From: Orientallactaga sibirica | Lineage: Eukaryota; Chordata; Mammalia; Rodentia; Dipodidae | Direction: 5' to 3' | Assembly (NCBI GenBank): GCA_036365145.1 | Contig: JAEOAD010000240.1 | Span: forward strand, 1,116,001 to 1,180,000 | DNA length: 64,000 nucleotides | Part shown: positions 12,158 through 24,130 of the stretch, piece by piece | Position numbering within the stretch: the first letter of the stretch is position 1 | How the letters are laid out: every line of letters starts with the position of its first letter | Notes under the pieces: model-generated | The model's database searches: none | The model's input: the letters and a program-made list of their open reading frames with translations, nothing else | What the model was told of the DNA's origin: nothing | Made by a program: the position numbers and the translations under genes

Positions 12158-12631
12158 ACATGGGCTTTTAAAGTTGGACTGAATGCATTTGCATTATGAA
12201 ATGTCCAAAAGTCCATTGAGGCCAGGGGCAGAATGTGGTCATTTGAATGTAAAATGTCTCCCATCAACTCTTGAGTTTGAATACTTGATCCCCATTTTGT
12301 GTCATTGTTTAGAAAGTTTGTGGAACCTTTAGGAATTGTGTGCTTGCTAGGGGCAGGCCTTAAGGTTTTAGAGTCCAGCCTTTTTTGGTACTTTTTAGCT
12401 TTTCTACTTTCTCTTTGCTGATGTGAAGATGTGACACCAGCTGTCTGCTCCTGTCATGCTTTTTCCACTATGACAGAAACTTCACCTTGAAACTGTAAGC
12501 TGAAAATCTCTTTCCTTCCATAAGCTGTTTCTGGTTACTTTATCATAACTGGGACAAATATCTAACCACATGTTCACTGGGACTGGGGAAATACATGTAA
12601 CTACAATAATAATAGCATTCAATTATTAAGA

Positions 12632-12933
12632 ATGTATGTTAGGGGCTGGTGAGATGGTACCCATCTAAAGCCAGATACACAAAGTGGTACATGCATCTGG
12701 AGTTCATTTGTAACAGCCAGAGGTCCTGGTGTGCCCATTCTCTCCCTTTCTCTTTCTCTCTCTCTTCTTTATCTCTGTGTGTGCATGTATCTCCTGGGCA
12801 TGGTGATGCATGCCTTTAATCCCAGCATTCAGAAGACAGGGGTAGGGGACCACTGTGAATTTGAGGCCACCCTGAGAATACAAAGTGAATTCTAGGTCAG
12901 TCTGGTCTAGAGCAAGACCCTATCTTGAAAAAC

Positions 12934-12972
<39 letters not shown>

Positions 12973-13334
12973 CAGGCATAAAGATGCACACTTTAATCCC
13001 ATAATCCAAGCACTTGGAAGACAGAGGTAGGAGGATCACCATGAGTCTGAGGCCACCATAAGACTACATGGTGAATTCCAAGTTCCAGGATCCCTGGTCT
13101 GCCTGGGCTAGAGCAAGACCATACCTCAAAAAGAAGGTGGTGCTGGGGAGATGCCTTTGCCCACAAAGCCAAAAGACCCAGGTTTGATTCCCCAGGACCC
13201 ACATAAATGAGATGTACAAGGTGGCACATGCATCTGGAGTTCATTTGCAGGAGCTGGAGGCCCTGGCGTGCCATTTTCTCTCTCTCTCCCTTTCTCTCCT
13301 TCTCTCTCTGCTTCTCCCTCAATATTTTTTTAAA
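12632..13334 (+). mobile_element. Compound SINE block: Dip, B1, B1, Dip
   Basis: Four plus-strand SINEs lie end to end: Dip-like 12632-12790, B1 12794-12940 with a long A tail to 12969, B1 12970-13135, and Dip-like 13137-13334. AAGAATGTATGTTA precedes the block (about 12618-12631) and follows it (about 13336-13349), so the whole block sits in one duplicated target and grew by insertion into SINE tails. Confidence 0.85.
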
Positions 13335-13349
13335 AAAGAATGTATGTTA

Positions 13350-13665
13350 ATGGCTGAGGCTAACTCAGTAAAGTGCTTAGCCCTGAGAGCATGAAAACCT
13401 GACCTTGATCTCAGATTCCATGTAAAAATCTAGGTGAGCATGGTGGTAGGCTTGTAATCCCAGGAAGGGTCCCTGGAGCTGGTTACCTAGTCAATCTAGC
13501 TGAATTGGTGAACTTCAGGCCAATAAAACATCCTGTCACTGAGAAAGATAGGCTGTTTTTGAGGAACATCACCAAATATTGTCCTTTTGACTTCCACAGG
13601 CAAGTGCACACATTTGTACCTGAACATATACATACATGCATATAAACATGCAAGCATAAAAATCC
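13350..13665 (+). mobile_element. B4-type SINE
   Basis: Has an ID-like head, a degenerate B1-like middle (GTAATCCCAG) and the B4 3' part containing GAGGAACATCACC and TTGACTTCCACAGG. It is followed by MIR-like sequence to 13762. Confidence 0.75.
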
Positions 13666-13762
13666 CATTTAAATAGATTTACTGCTTTGATTCACACGAG
13701 ATATTGGGAAATACATAAGTCACTCTTTTATAGATGAATCATAGAGAATTTAAGAATATTGA

Positions 13763-15782
13763 TGTGGTGATTTGAATGTATCACCCCATAGACCCAGGCT
13801 TGAATCTTGAGTCTCATGTAGGCAAAGCCCTACTAAATAAGAGATATGTCACTGGGGGGCTAGATCTTGGTAGTCCAGCCCTAAGGCATATTTGGGGACA
13901 GATAATGAGTCCAGCCCTAAGGTGTGTGCAGAGCAGTTGGAGCTCTGGCTGTTTGTGTTTACTTCTTGGTATTTGCTTGCTGTTTGGTGACGTCTCTCTG
14001 TTTGAATGTATGGAAATGATCCAGCTTCTTCCACCATTGATGGTGTTCCCCTGAAATTGGTTAAGTCAGAAATAACCCCCTTTCCTCTCTGGATGTTTGT
14101 TCCACCAATGTGAAGCTTACTGCAGCAGTAAATTTGTACCAGGAGTGGGGTCATTGTTATGATGAATCTGACCATATGGATTTTGGTCTTTTGGAACCAG
14201 TGTGCTGGAGGAGTGTGGAAGGACTTGTACTTTGGATTAGAGAAGCTTTGCAATGGTGTAGTAAACAGAGTTTGAAAATGTGAAATATAGAGAGAATTGT
14301 GGACTTGGAAGTTTGGCTGATGAACTTTCAAAGGGGAAGGAGAGAGTAGAGAACTTTGTTAGAACTGGGTTACTGGCATAAAAGCTGGCTGAATTCTTCT
14401 GTCCATGCCCAGAGAGTTTGGTCAAGGTTGAATTTAAAAGTAATGGACTGGTGTGCTTGGTGGAAAGTATAGAACAGAAAGATATGAAGGATGGTTTATC
14501 ACAGAAAAATTCCAGCCAGTTTAAAGTTACACACATAAAGACTGGTTTTATGTTACTAAAGTTGCAATTGTAAGCAGGTTACCACCATTAAGGGTGAGCT
14601 AACTACTTTACAATGGGACAATGGAAAAGATACCTGAGGGTGAAATCCGCCTAGGAAAGGCTCAGTGAGTAGGAATGCAAATTCTATTACAAGGAAGAGA
14701 CTTAAAGAAAGAATGCTAAAGGCATATGCTGATTTTCAAGGTCAAGATTTATTCCTCCCCCCTCCCCCGGTTTACAATTTGGCTATGCCACTTACCTAGT
14801 GCTGGTTTTGTAAGCATGAAAAATGCAGAGAAGCAAGCACTAAAGTGCACATGGTTCCAGGAACCACATGAGTGGCAGTATGAAGCATTGTGAGGTCCCT
14901 ATGTACAGGACCAGGAAGGCTATTGTATGAAGAGAACCAGTTCCAGGAACTAGCTGCAGAGATGCAACATTATGAAGCAGGGTGAGGTCCCTGTATTAAA
15001 GACCAAAAAAGCTATTGTATGAAGATATGAGGATGGACTCTAGTTTGCAGTTAATACCCAAAGATGGTTTGGATATACCATGACTGCAATGGATACCATG
15101 GATCACTGTTGTTTCAGGACGTAAAATCCAGAGACTATCATCACTGGTTATGGATATCAGACTTAAACTGCAGATGTTTGATGTTTAACTGATAGTTATT
15201 GATTTGTATTGGTCCAGTCTCTCCTTGTTATCTCTTACTGCAATGAAAATATTTACTCTGTGTCATTATGTGTTAGAAGCATGTAAGTTTTGCATGACTC
15301 ACAGTTAAGATACAGTCTTGAATTCTCAGATGAGACTTTGGACCTTGGAACAGTCTTAAAGTTGGTAAAGCTTATGGGGACCTTTGAAGTTCAGTTGAAT
15401 GCAATTTGTATTGTGAAATGATCATGAGTCTATGGGGGCCAGAGGCAGAATGTGGTGTTTGTGTGGATCCATAAACTCAGGCTTAAATCTTGAGTCTTAA
15501 ATCTTAACCCCTACTGTGTTAGATGTATGTCACTGAGGGCAGATTTTGGCATCCAGCCCTAAGGTGTATGGGAAGTAGTTGGAGTTCTGGCTGTTCTTGT
15601 TTGCTTTTTGATGTCTGCTGGCTATTTGGTGATGTCTCTCTGCTTAGATCTATGGAAATGAGCCAACTTTTTCTACCATTGATGGCATTCCCCTGAAATT
15701 TGTAAGCCTGAAATAAATCCCTTCCTCCTGTAAACTGCTCTGGTAGGATGTTTGTCCCAGCAATGCATAGCTGATTGCAACA
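13763..15782 (+). mobile_element. ERVL-MaLR-type LTR element 2
   Basis: The 5' LTR is 13763-14127 (TGTGGTGATTTGAATG...GCAGCA). The primer-binding site resembles ERVL tRNA-Leu type (TTTGTACCAGGAGTGGGG, about 14133-14150). A degenerate internal region follows, then the 3' LTR at 15451-15782 (TGTGGTGTTTGTGTGG...TGCAACA). No coding region remains. It is flanked not by a 5-bp target duplication but by a repeat of about 200 bp (see findings). Confidence 0.85.
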
Positions 15783-15790
15783 ATAAATCC

Positions 15791-16022
15791 TGAGGAACAA
15801 TACCACAGATTGTCCTTTGACCTCCACAGACAAGTGCACACATGTGAGCCTGCATACACACACACACACACACATATATATGCATAGATGAATGCAAGCA
15901 TAAAAACCCCATTTTAATAGATTTATTGCTTTGATTCTCACAAGGTCTTTTGAAGTAGGTATAATCATATAATCATAGAGAGTTTAAGCACACTGGTAAG
16001 GTCATATAGTTTGAAAGCCACT
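15791..16022 (+). repeat. B4 3' part plus MIR-like sequence, second copy
   Basis: Repeats the order found at 13554-13762: GAGGAACA, TTTGACCTCCACAGACAAG, ATGCAAGCATAAAAA, then a MIR-like stretch (GAAGTAGGTATAATCAT...AGGTCATATAG). Identity to the left copy is roughly 75-80% by eye. A CA microsatellite lies at 15855-15873. Confidence 0.75.
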
Positions 16023-16146
16023 GAGGCAGGATTTCGTTTTTTTTTTTTTTTTTTTGGGGAGGGAGTAAGTATAACTTTCATTTAGATATGAGCAAGTGGA
16101 TTCTACAAATATACCATGAGACTGAGGCTCAGTGAAAGAGTCCCAA

Positions 16147-16650
16147 GAGAAGCAGAGCCTAGTGAACTTGGCTTGTAATCCCAGCTACTTGGGAGGTTGA
16201 GGCAAGAAGACCACAAGTTTAAAGCCTGCTTTATTACAGAGTGAGTTCAGTTTAATCAAGTTAGGAAGATTTTATCTCAAAATAAAAAGTAAAAAACAGG
16301 GCTGGAGAGATGGCTTAGTGGTTAAGGCATTTGCCTGCAAGGTCAAAGGACCCTGGTTCAATTCTCTAGGACCCACGTAAGCCAGATGCACAAGGGGTGC
16401 ACATGCATCTGGAGTTCATTTGCAGTGTTCTCTGTTCTCTCCCTCCCTCCCTCTCTCTCTCTCTCCCCCTCTCTCTTCCTCTCTCTCTCTCTTTCTGCCC
16501 CTTTCTTTCTCTCAAATAGATAAATAAATAAAATATGTTAAAAATATTACAAACAAACAAACAAAAGGCTAGGGATATTGCTCAAGGTTTAATGCTTGCC
16601 TGTCATCATGAGGTCCTGAATTCAATCCCCACTACTGCAAAAGTGTACTA
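16147..16650 (+). mobile_element. B1-like, Dip-like and ID-like SINE cluster
   Basis: An old B1-like copy (16147-16297), a Dip-like SINE with a long CT tail (16299-16557) and an ID-type SINE (16566-16650, GGATATTGCTCAAGG...AATCCCCACTAC) follow one another. Confidence 0.75.
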
Positions 16651-16721
16651 GTCTCCTGTAGATAAGCACATCATTCCAGATTTCAGAATGAGCTGCTCAC
16701 ATCACTATTCATCCTTCTCTT

Positions 16722-16932
16722 TTTGTAAAATTTTTTATTTATTTGCAAGGAGAGAGAGAGAGGGAGAGGGAGGGAGGATGGGCACAGCAAGGCCTCCTGC
16801 TGTTTCAAACAGCCTCCAGATGAATGCACCACTTTGTGCATCCAGCTTTACATGGGCATTGGTAAATGAAACCTAGGCTGGCAGGATTTGCAAACAAGTT
16901 CCTCCAACTGCAGAGCCATCTCCCTAGCCTCA
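16722..16932 (-). mobile_element. Dip-like SINE
   Basis: Antisense copy with (GA)n and a GGGAGGGAGG stretch, ending GCCATCTCCCTAGCC. Confidence 0.85.
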
Positions 16933-18835
16933 ATATTTCCCATTATTTATTGTAGTTTTCCACAGCGTTTTAAGCCTTGGTATACTAAGACATTGTTTCT
17001 GAAACCAAACTGAGGAACAACCATTTCTACATTTTTGTGGGGGTTTTGCCTTTTTTCATTGACAACTTCTATACTTATGGACAATAAACCATGATATTTC
17101 CCTCCCCTCCACCCATTCCCCTTCAGTACTCCACTCTCCATCATATCCCCTCCCTCTGTCCAATAGTCTCTCTTTTAATTTGATGTCATCATATTTTTCT
17201 CCTATTATGAGGGTCTTTGGAAGGTCTTGCTAAGCACTGTGAGGTCATGGATATTGAGGCCAATTTCTGTCTGGACAGATGCATTGTAAGGAGTCATATC
17301 CTTCCTTTGGCTCCTACATTCTTTCTGCCCCCTCTTTCACAATGGACCTTGATCCTTGGAGGTTGTGACAGAGATATTTCAGTGCTGGACACTCCTCCAT
17401 CCCTTCTTCTCAGCACTATGTTGCCTTTTGGGTCATCTCAGAGATCACCTCCATCTGAAAAGAGAAGCTTCTCTAACCAGAAGTGAGAGTAGCATTAATA
17501 TGTGAATATGAACATTAAGTGTAGTGCTTTCAGGGCAGTTTGGTGGGAATAAAATAAACATTTAGCCAGACAAGAGCAGGCTTTATATTCCTAAGGCACA
17601 TGACCTCCCCTGCCATAGACTTTTGATTAGTTTTTTCAGTACCAGGCATGTATTCCCTCCTATAGAGCTGACTTTCAGTCTAATTAGAGAGCAGTTGGTT
17701 TCCCCCAGAGCAGACATGCCACTATTGTACCTGTTTGGTCATTGGGCCTCTCTGGCCAAATTTGGGGTTTCCAGTGTCCATTGTTTTTACTACTGATGAT
17801 TTCTGTCTCCCATACAGCTGCATATAGTGCAGCCTTTTCCAGCTTTCAGTTGGCTGGTCTACAGGGAGAAGGTTTTCTGCTCAGCACCAGCTTCGTTTCT
17901 CAGTGACCTTGCCACTCAGGCAAGAGATGTCTTCAGCAATAGGGTCTTACAATATGTTTCTCAAGGGAAACCAAGGGCATTGGCAATAGCCTTTAATGTT
18001 TTTGAGGCTACAGGGAACTCTATGGCCAACAACTTACTAAAAGTTTTCCCATCCCAGGCATGAAAATTTTCTATTAACAATCTATAGCTTCTGGATGTGT
18101 TGAAGGGTTTCCCCTACATTTTCTTCTCTATAGCAGTTTCAGAGTTTCAGGTCTGATATTAAGGTCACTGATCCACTTGGACTTGATTTTTGTGCATGAA
18201 GAGAGACAAGGGTCCATTTTTATCCCCTACATACAGATATCCAGTTTTCCCAGCACCACTTGTTGAAAAAGCTATCTTTTCTCCAATGAATATTTTTGGC
18301 ATTTTTGAAAAAATTCAGGTGACTGTAGCTGCCTGGATTAATATTTTGGTCCTCTATTCTGTTCCATTGATCTACATGTCTGTCCTTATGCCAGTACTAT
18401 GCTGTTTTTGTTACTATGGCTTTGTAATATAACTTAAAATCGGGTATGGTGATACCACCAGCCTGATTTTTGTTGCCCAAAATTTTTTTGGCTATTTGTG
18501 GTTTTTTTGTGCTTCCAGATGAATTTTAGGATTGTTTTTTCTATTTCTGTGAAGAATGCTGTTGGAATTTTAATGGGGATTGCATTAAATGTGTAGATTG
18601 ACATTTTCACAATATTGATTCTTTCAATCCAAGAACATGGGATGTCTTTCCATTTCCCTGTGCCTTCTGCAATTTCTCACTTGAGTGTTTTAAAATTCTC
18701 ATTGTAGAGATCCTTCACTTTGGTGGTTAAGTTTATTCCATGGTATTTTTTTTTTTTTTTGAGGCATTTGTGAATGGGAGAATTCCCTGATTTCATCCTC
18801 TGTATGTTTGTTGTTAGTCTATAGAAAAGCTACTG

Positions 18836-18992
18836 ATGCCAGGCATGGTGGCACACACCTTTAATCCCAGCACTCAGTAGGCAGAGGTTGGAGGATCACT
18901 GTGAGATTGAAGCCACCCTGAGATGACATAGTGAATTCCAGGTCAGCCTGGGCCAAAGTGAAAACAAACAAACAAACAAACAAACAAACAAA
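18836..18992 (+). mobile_element. B1 SINE inside the L1
   Basis: A sense B1 ends in (CAAA)n. The L1-derived words AAAAGCTACT flank it on both sides (about 18825 and 18991), giving a target duplication. Confidence 0.9.
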
Positions 18993-19506
18993 AAGCTACT
19001 AATTTCTGTGTGTTTATTTTGTATCCTGCTACTTTGCTAAAAGTGTTTACCAGCTCTAACAGTTTGCTGGTAGAATTTTTAGGGTCCTTTATGTATAGAA
19101 TCATGTCATCTGCAAATAATGATAATTTGATCTCTTCCCTTCCAATTTGTATCCCTTTTATGAGTGTCACTTGTATTATTGCTATAGCTAAGACTTCCAG
19201 TACTATATTAAGTAAAAGTGGTGAAAGTAGACACCCTTGTCTTGTTCCTGAATTTAGTGGAAAACCTTCAAGTTTCTCCCCATTTAGTATTATGTTGGCT
19301 ATAGGTTTGTCATAAATAGCTTTTATTATGTTGAGATATGTTCCTTCTATTCCCAGTTTCTGTAATACTGTTACCATGAAGGGATGTTGGATTTTGTCAA
19401 ATGCCTTCTCTGCATGTATTGAGATGATCATGTGATTTTTGTCCTTCAGACCATTTATATGGTGTATTACATTTATGGATTTGCATATGTTGAACCATCC
19501 CTTCAC
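18943..19506 (-). pseudogene. L1 ORF2 reverse-transcriptase fragment
   Basis: A 187-codon open stretch encodes L1 reverse transcriptase palm motifs: [28 protein letters not shown] and the catalytic FADD (codons 19105-19116). Its C-terminal residues are read through the inserted B1. It is cut at its N-terminal side by the MaLR at 19575. Confidence 0.9.
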
Positions 19507-19575
19507 TACTGTATTCTGTTTGCCAATATTTTGTTGAGAATTTTTGCATCTATGTTCATGATGGAGATTAGTCTG

Positions 19576-21574
19576 TGTGGTAGTTTGAATAGATGGCCTC
19601 CAATATATTCAGTGTTTTATTAGTTTATAGTTTGCATCTGCAGCCATTTGGCTGGAGGCAGTGTCACTGGGAGGATCTTAAGCTGTGGTGGTGGGTTTGA
19701 GGATTTCAATCTAAAGATATATATATCTATATATCTATATATCTATATCTATATCTATATCTATATATATAGATATATAAAGATATATAGCTGGAGTTCC
19801 TGAGGTGTGCTATGCTATGTGGCTTTTGGATTTCAGCTTTTGCCTTGTAGCTTGTGTCTTCTTTCTCTGTGTTTGGTCCTGTGAAGGCAGGACAACTTCT
19901 TCTACCATTATGGAACTTCTCCTGGATCTGTAAGCTATAATAAATGCCTTCCTCCATAACTGTGCCTGGTCTGGACATTCATCTCAGTGAACTTGAAGCT
20001 GTCTGCTCCAGAAGTTGGTACCAGGAGTGGGGTGAGATGAACCTAACCATGTGGATTTTCATCTTTTGGAACCTTTGTTTGGGAGGAACAGGCATGGACT
20101 TGTTGCTTGCTACTAAAGATGCCTTCTGGAGTGGTAAGCCAAGTATTATGGGCTATTCTGATGAGAATTTGAGAATGCTAAGTGCAAACAGTATTGAACT
20201 TGGAGGCTTAGCTTATGAGCTTTCTAAGGGGAAGGGAAGGCTGCAAAGGACTTTGTTGGAATTGGGATACTGGCATAAGGGATAGCTGCATTCTGTTGCC
20301 CAGGCCCAGAGAGTTTGATCATGGTTACATTTGTAATGGACTGATGTGCTTGGTTAAAGGTATTGGACTGAGAGATTTAAGATTTTAAGTTGGAAAACAT
20401 CAAGCAAGTTAAAATTAGAGGCACTGAGACTAGTTTTAGGTTGCTGGAGTTGCTATTGTGAAACACATCAGCAATCTTAAGGAAGATGGCCCAACTGCTT
20501 TACATTAAAACAATGGAGAAGATGCCTGAAGAAAGTCTATGATAGAAATGCAAACTCTTTTGGAAAGAGTTGACTGGAGAAGGAACCTGCTTTTAGGGTT
20601 ACAATTTATTTCATCCATGAATTAAGAATATGGCTGTGTCCTGCATGCACACCTGGTATTAGTTTTGGAAGCATGAAAAATGCATGGAGTGGTCATGAAT
20701 TGCACATGGTTCCAGGAGCCACTGCTGAGATGTGGTATGAGGCAGGGCATGATGCCCTGATAGGCTGTAGAGCCTTTGGAAGATGGACCATGGTTTGAAT
20801 GGAGACCTGAAGATGTTTTGGATATACCAGGACTGTGCAAGGGCTACCATGGAGTGTAGTGCTGGCCTGGGATGGAAGTTTTCCCTGGCTACTTTGCTGA
20901 GCTGGAGGGGCAGAATTGGAAAATCTGGAGACTGTCAGTCTCTGATTGTATTGAACTTGAACTGAAGAAGTTTGATGATTGCTGATGGTGGCTGAGTTTG
21001 CATTGTTCTAGCCTCTCCTTGCTATGCCTTATACCAATTAAAAATGTTTACTCTGTGCCTTTACATGTTGAAAGTATTTAACTTGTTTGATTTTACAGGA
21101 CTCACTATCTTAAGTTGGTCAAGACCATGGGGACATTTGAAACTGGACTGATTACAATTTACAATGTGTGATAGTTATAAATCTATTGGGGGCCAGTGGT
21201 GGAATGTGGTAGTTTGAACAGATGTCCCCCAATTATTCAGTGTTTTATTATTTATAGTTTGCATCTGCAGCCACTTGGCTGGAGGCAGTGTCACTGGGCA
21301 GATCTTAAGGTGTGGTGGTGGGTTTAGGATTTCAATTTAAAGATATGCAAAGTGTACCTAGCTGGAGTTCTTGAGGTGTGTTATGCTCTGTGGCTTTTGG
21401 CTTTTGGTTTATGGCTTGTGTCTTCTTTCTCTGTGTTTGGTACTGTGAAGGCAGGACAACTTCTTCTGCCATTATGGAACTTCCCCTGGATCTGTAAGCT
21501 ATATTAAATCCCTTCCTCCATAACTGTGCCTGGTCTGGAACTTCATCTCAATGAACCTAATGCTGCCTGCTACA
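19576..21574 (+). mobile_element. ERVL-MaLR-type LTR element 3, complete, inside the L1
   Basis: The 5' LTR is 19576-20010 and the 3' LTR 21205-21574, both TGTGGTAGTTTGAA...CA. The primer-binding site is TTGGTACCAGGAGTGGGG (20014-20031). The internal region is about 1.2 kb with no gag or pol. A perfect 5-bp target duplication GTCTG lies at 19571-19575 and 21575-21579, inside L1 ORF2. The 5' LTR is longer because of an (ATATCT)n expansion at 19717-19790. Confidence 0.93.
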
Positions 21575-21579
21575 GTCTG

Positions 21580-23000
21580 TAATTTTCTTTTTTTGTTCTG
21601 TCTTTGTTTGGTTTTGGTATAAGGGTGATGTTGGCTTCATAGAAGGAGTTTGGTAGAATTCTTTCCTTTTGCATTTTATCGAAAAGTTTGAGAAGGAATG
21701 GTGTTAGTTCTTCCATGAATGTCTAATAAAATTCATGAGTGAATCCATCTGGTCCTGGACTTTTTTTAGTAGGGAGACTTTATAACTGCTTGGATCACTG
21801 TACTTGTTAAAGGTCTACTTAAATGGTTTATCTCATCTTGATTTAATTTTGGTAGGTCATATGAATGAAGGAAATCATCCATTTCTTTCAGATTTTCAAA
21901 CTTAGAGGCATGTATATTCTTAATGTATATCCATAGGATTTTCTGAAGTTCTTTGGTATCTGTTGTGATGGTTCCTTTTTCATCTCTAATTTTATTAATT
22001 TTTGTGTCTTCTCTCTTTCTTTTGGTCAGATATGCTAAGGGTTTATCAATCTTGTTTATCCTTTCAAAGAACCAACTCTTTATTTCATTGATTCTTTGGA
22101 TTTTTTTTTTGGTTTTTATTTCATTAATTTCTACCCTAATCTTTATCATTTCTTCCCATCTACTGATTTTTGGTTTGCCTTGTTCTTCTCTTTCCAAGAC
22201 CTTAAGGTGAAGCATTAAATTGTTTACTTGTGAACTCTCTAATTTCTTAATATAGGTACTTAGAGCTATAAATCTCTCTCTTAGGAATGCCTTCATTGTG
22301 TCCCAAAGGTTTTGGTATGTTGTATTCTCATCATCATTTGATTCTATGAATTTCTTGATTTCCTTTGAATTTCTTCAGTGACCCATACATCATTCAATAA
22401 TGTACTGTTTAGTCTCCATGAATTTCTGTATGCTCTGTAGTTTTTCTTGTTGCTGATTTGCAGTTTAATCCCATTGTGGTCAGATAGCATACAAGGGATT
22501 ATTCAATTTTCCTGTATTTGTTAAGATTTGATTTGTGTCCTAATGTATGGTCTATTTTAGAGAATGTTCCATGTGCTACTGAGAAAAATGTATATTCTGC
22601 AGTATTTGGATAGAATGTTCTGTATCTGTTAGGTCCATTTATTCCATGACATCATTTAATGCAGATGTCTCTCTATTTAGTTTTTGCTTGGTTGACCTGT
22701 CAGGTGATGAGAGTGGGGTATTGAAGTCATCCACTACTATTGTGTTTGGTGTTATCTCTGACCTTAAGTCTAATAGTGTTTGTTTGATGAAATTGGGAGT
22801 CCCCATGTTAGGAATATATATGTTTAGGATTGTAATGTCCTCCTGTTGGAGTGTTCCTTTAATTTGTATAAAGTGACCTTCTTTATCTTTCCTCACTAAT
22901 GTTGGTTTGAATTCTATCCTGTCAGAAATTAGGATAGCAACCCCTTCTTGTTTCCTAGGCCCATTTGCTGGAAATACCATTTTCCATCCTTTCACCCTAC
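21580..23000 (-). pseudogene. L1 ORF2 endonuclease and linker remnants
   Basis: 22639-22995 encodes part of the endonuclease domain (GVAILISDRIEFKPT; ITILNIYIPNMGTPNFI). 21766-22296 encodes the following linker with repeated Lys/Glu-rich helices (INEIKSWFFERINKIDKPLA). Stops and frameshifts separate the pieces. Confidence 0.85.
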
Positions 23001-23399
23001 AAAGGTTTCTATCTTTTATTGAAAGGTGAGTTTCCTGGAGGCAACAGATGGCAGGATCCTGTGTCTTTTGGTTGGGGCATTGAGGCCATTGATATTAAGA
23101 GTTATTATTGAATGATATATATTTATTCTCACCATTCTTCTTGTTTTGTAATACTTCCTATTTTCCCTTTACTCACTTGTTTTAATTGTTATTTGAGTAT
23201 GGTTTGATTTTTTCCTATTACCCTCCTGTGTGTGTTTTGCTTTCTCTTCAGCTTGAAGGATTCCTTCAAGTATTTTCTGTAGAGTTGGTTTAGTTGCCAT
23301 AAATTCCTTTAGGCTGTTTTTGTTTGTTGGAATGTCCTTATTTCTCCATCAATTTGGATAAATAGCTTTGCAGGATAACGTAATTTTGATTGACAGTTT

Positions 23400-24035
23400 T
23401 TATCTTTCAGAACTTCTGACTTTTAAAATTTGTGTTGAGTAATCTGCTGGGGTCCTGATGGGTTTCCCTTTGAAGGTCACATATTTTTTCTCTCTACCTG
23501 CTTTCAATATATTTTCTTTGGTTTGTGTGTTTAGTAGTTTAATTATAACATGGTGAGGAGAGATCTTTATAGATTTTGTCTGTTTGGTGTTCTAAAAGCT
23601 TCTTGTATTTGCATTGGCATTTCTCTTCCAATTTGGGGATAATTTTCTCCTATTATTTTGTTGAAAACACCTACTAAGCCTCTGGATTGGAATTCTTCTC
23701 CTTCTACTATACCCTGAATTGTTATATTTGCTCTTTTCATAGTGTCCCAGATATCTTGGAATTCCAATTCATACCTTTCTATTAGCTTGTCTTTCTCTTT
23801 GTTGGACTGTATTAGGTCTGCCACTTGGTCTTCTAGTTTAGATATTCTGTTCTCTCCTTCATCCATTTTTTATTTCACTGACTGTGTTCTTCAGAGCTAG
23901 GATTGCAGCCTGGTTTTTCTTCAGTATTTCTATTTCCTTACTCATGTCCTGTAATGACCTTTTTATTTCATTAAACTGGTTTTCTGTGCTCTCTTTCAGG
24001 AGTTTGTTTTCTTCTTTGAATCTTTTCATTTCTTC

Positions 24036-24089
<54 letters not shown>

Positions 24090-24130
24090 TCTTTTGAGGT
24101 CTTTGTCAGGTATTTCATGTAAAACAGTCT
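23400..24130 (-). pseudogene. L1 ORF1 remnant
   Basis: 23567-23866 encodes an ORF1p-like piece: coiled coil ISKLEDQVADLIQSNKEKDK followed by the start of the RRM region (NITIQGIVEGEE). A TA-repeat expansion at about 24038-24087 disrupts the N-terminal part. Confidence 0.8.
24038..24087. repeat. (TA)n microsatellite in L1 ORF1
   Basis: About 25 uninterrupted TA units. Confidence 0.95.

Larger units (their letters stand above)
7928..12556 (+). mobile_element. ERVL-MaLR-type LTR element 1, with nested insertions
   Basis: The 5' LTR (7928-8239) starts TGTGGTGGTTTGAATG and ends GATACA. The 3' LTR (12234-12556) starts TGTGGTCATTTGAATG. Internal non-coding MaLR sequence is found at 8240-8490, 9390-10460 and 12160-12233. 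Between these lie a foreign LTR, a B1, an L1 3' end and two Dip-like SINEs. The internal part ends with the same segment (CAGTTAAGA...) as elements 2 and 3. No gag, pol or env frame survives. MaLR elements normally lack pol. Confidence 0.8.

Noticed and set aside
18943..19506. 187-codon open frame with reverse-transcriptase motifs as a possible domesticated gene
   Set aside because: Its C-terminal end is read from an inserted B1 and its N-terminal end is cut by a MaLR. It is plain L1 debris.
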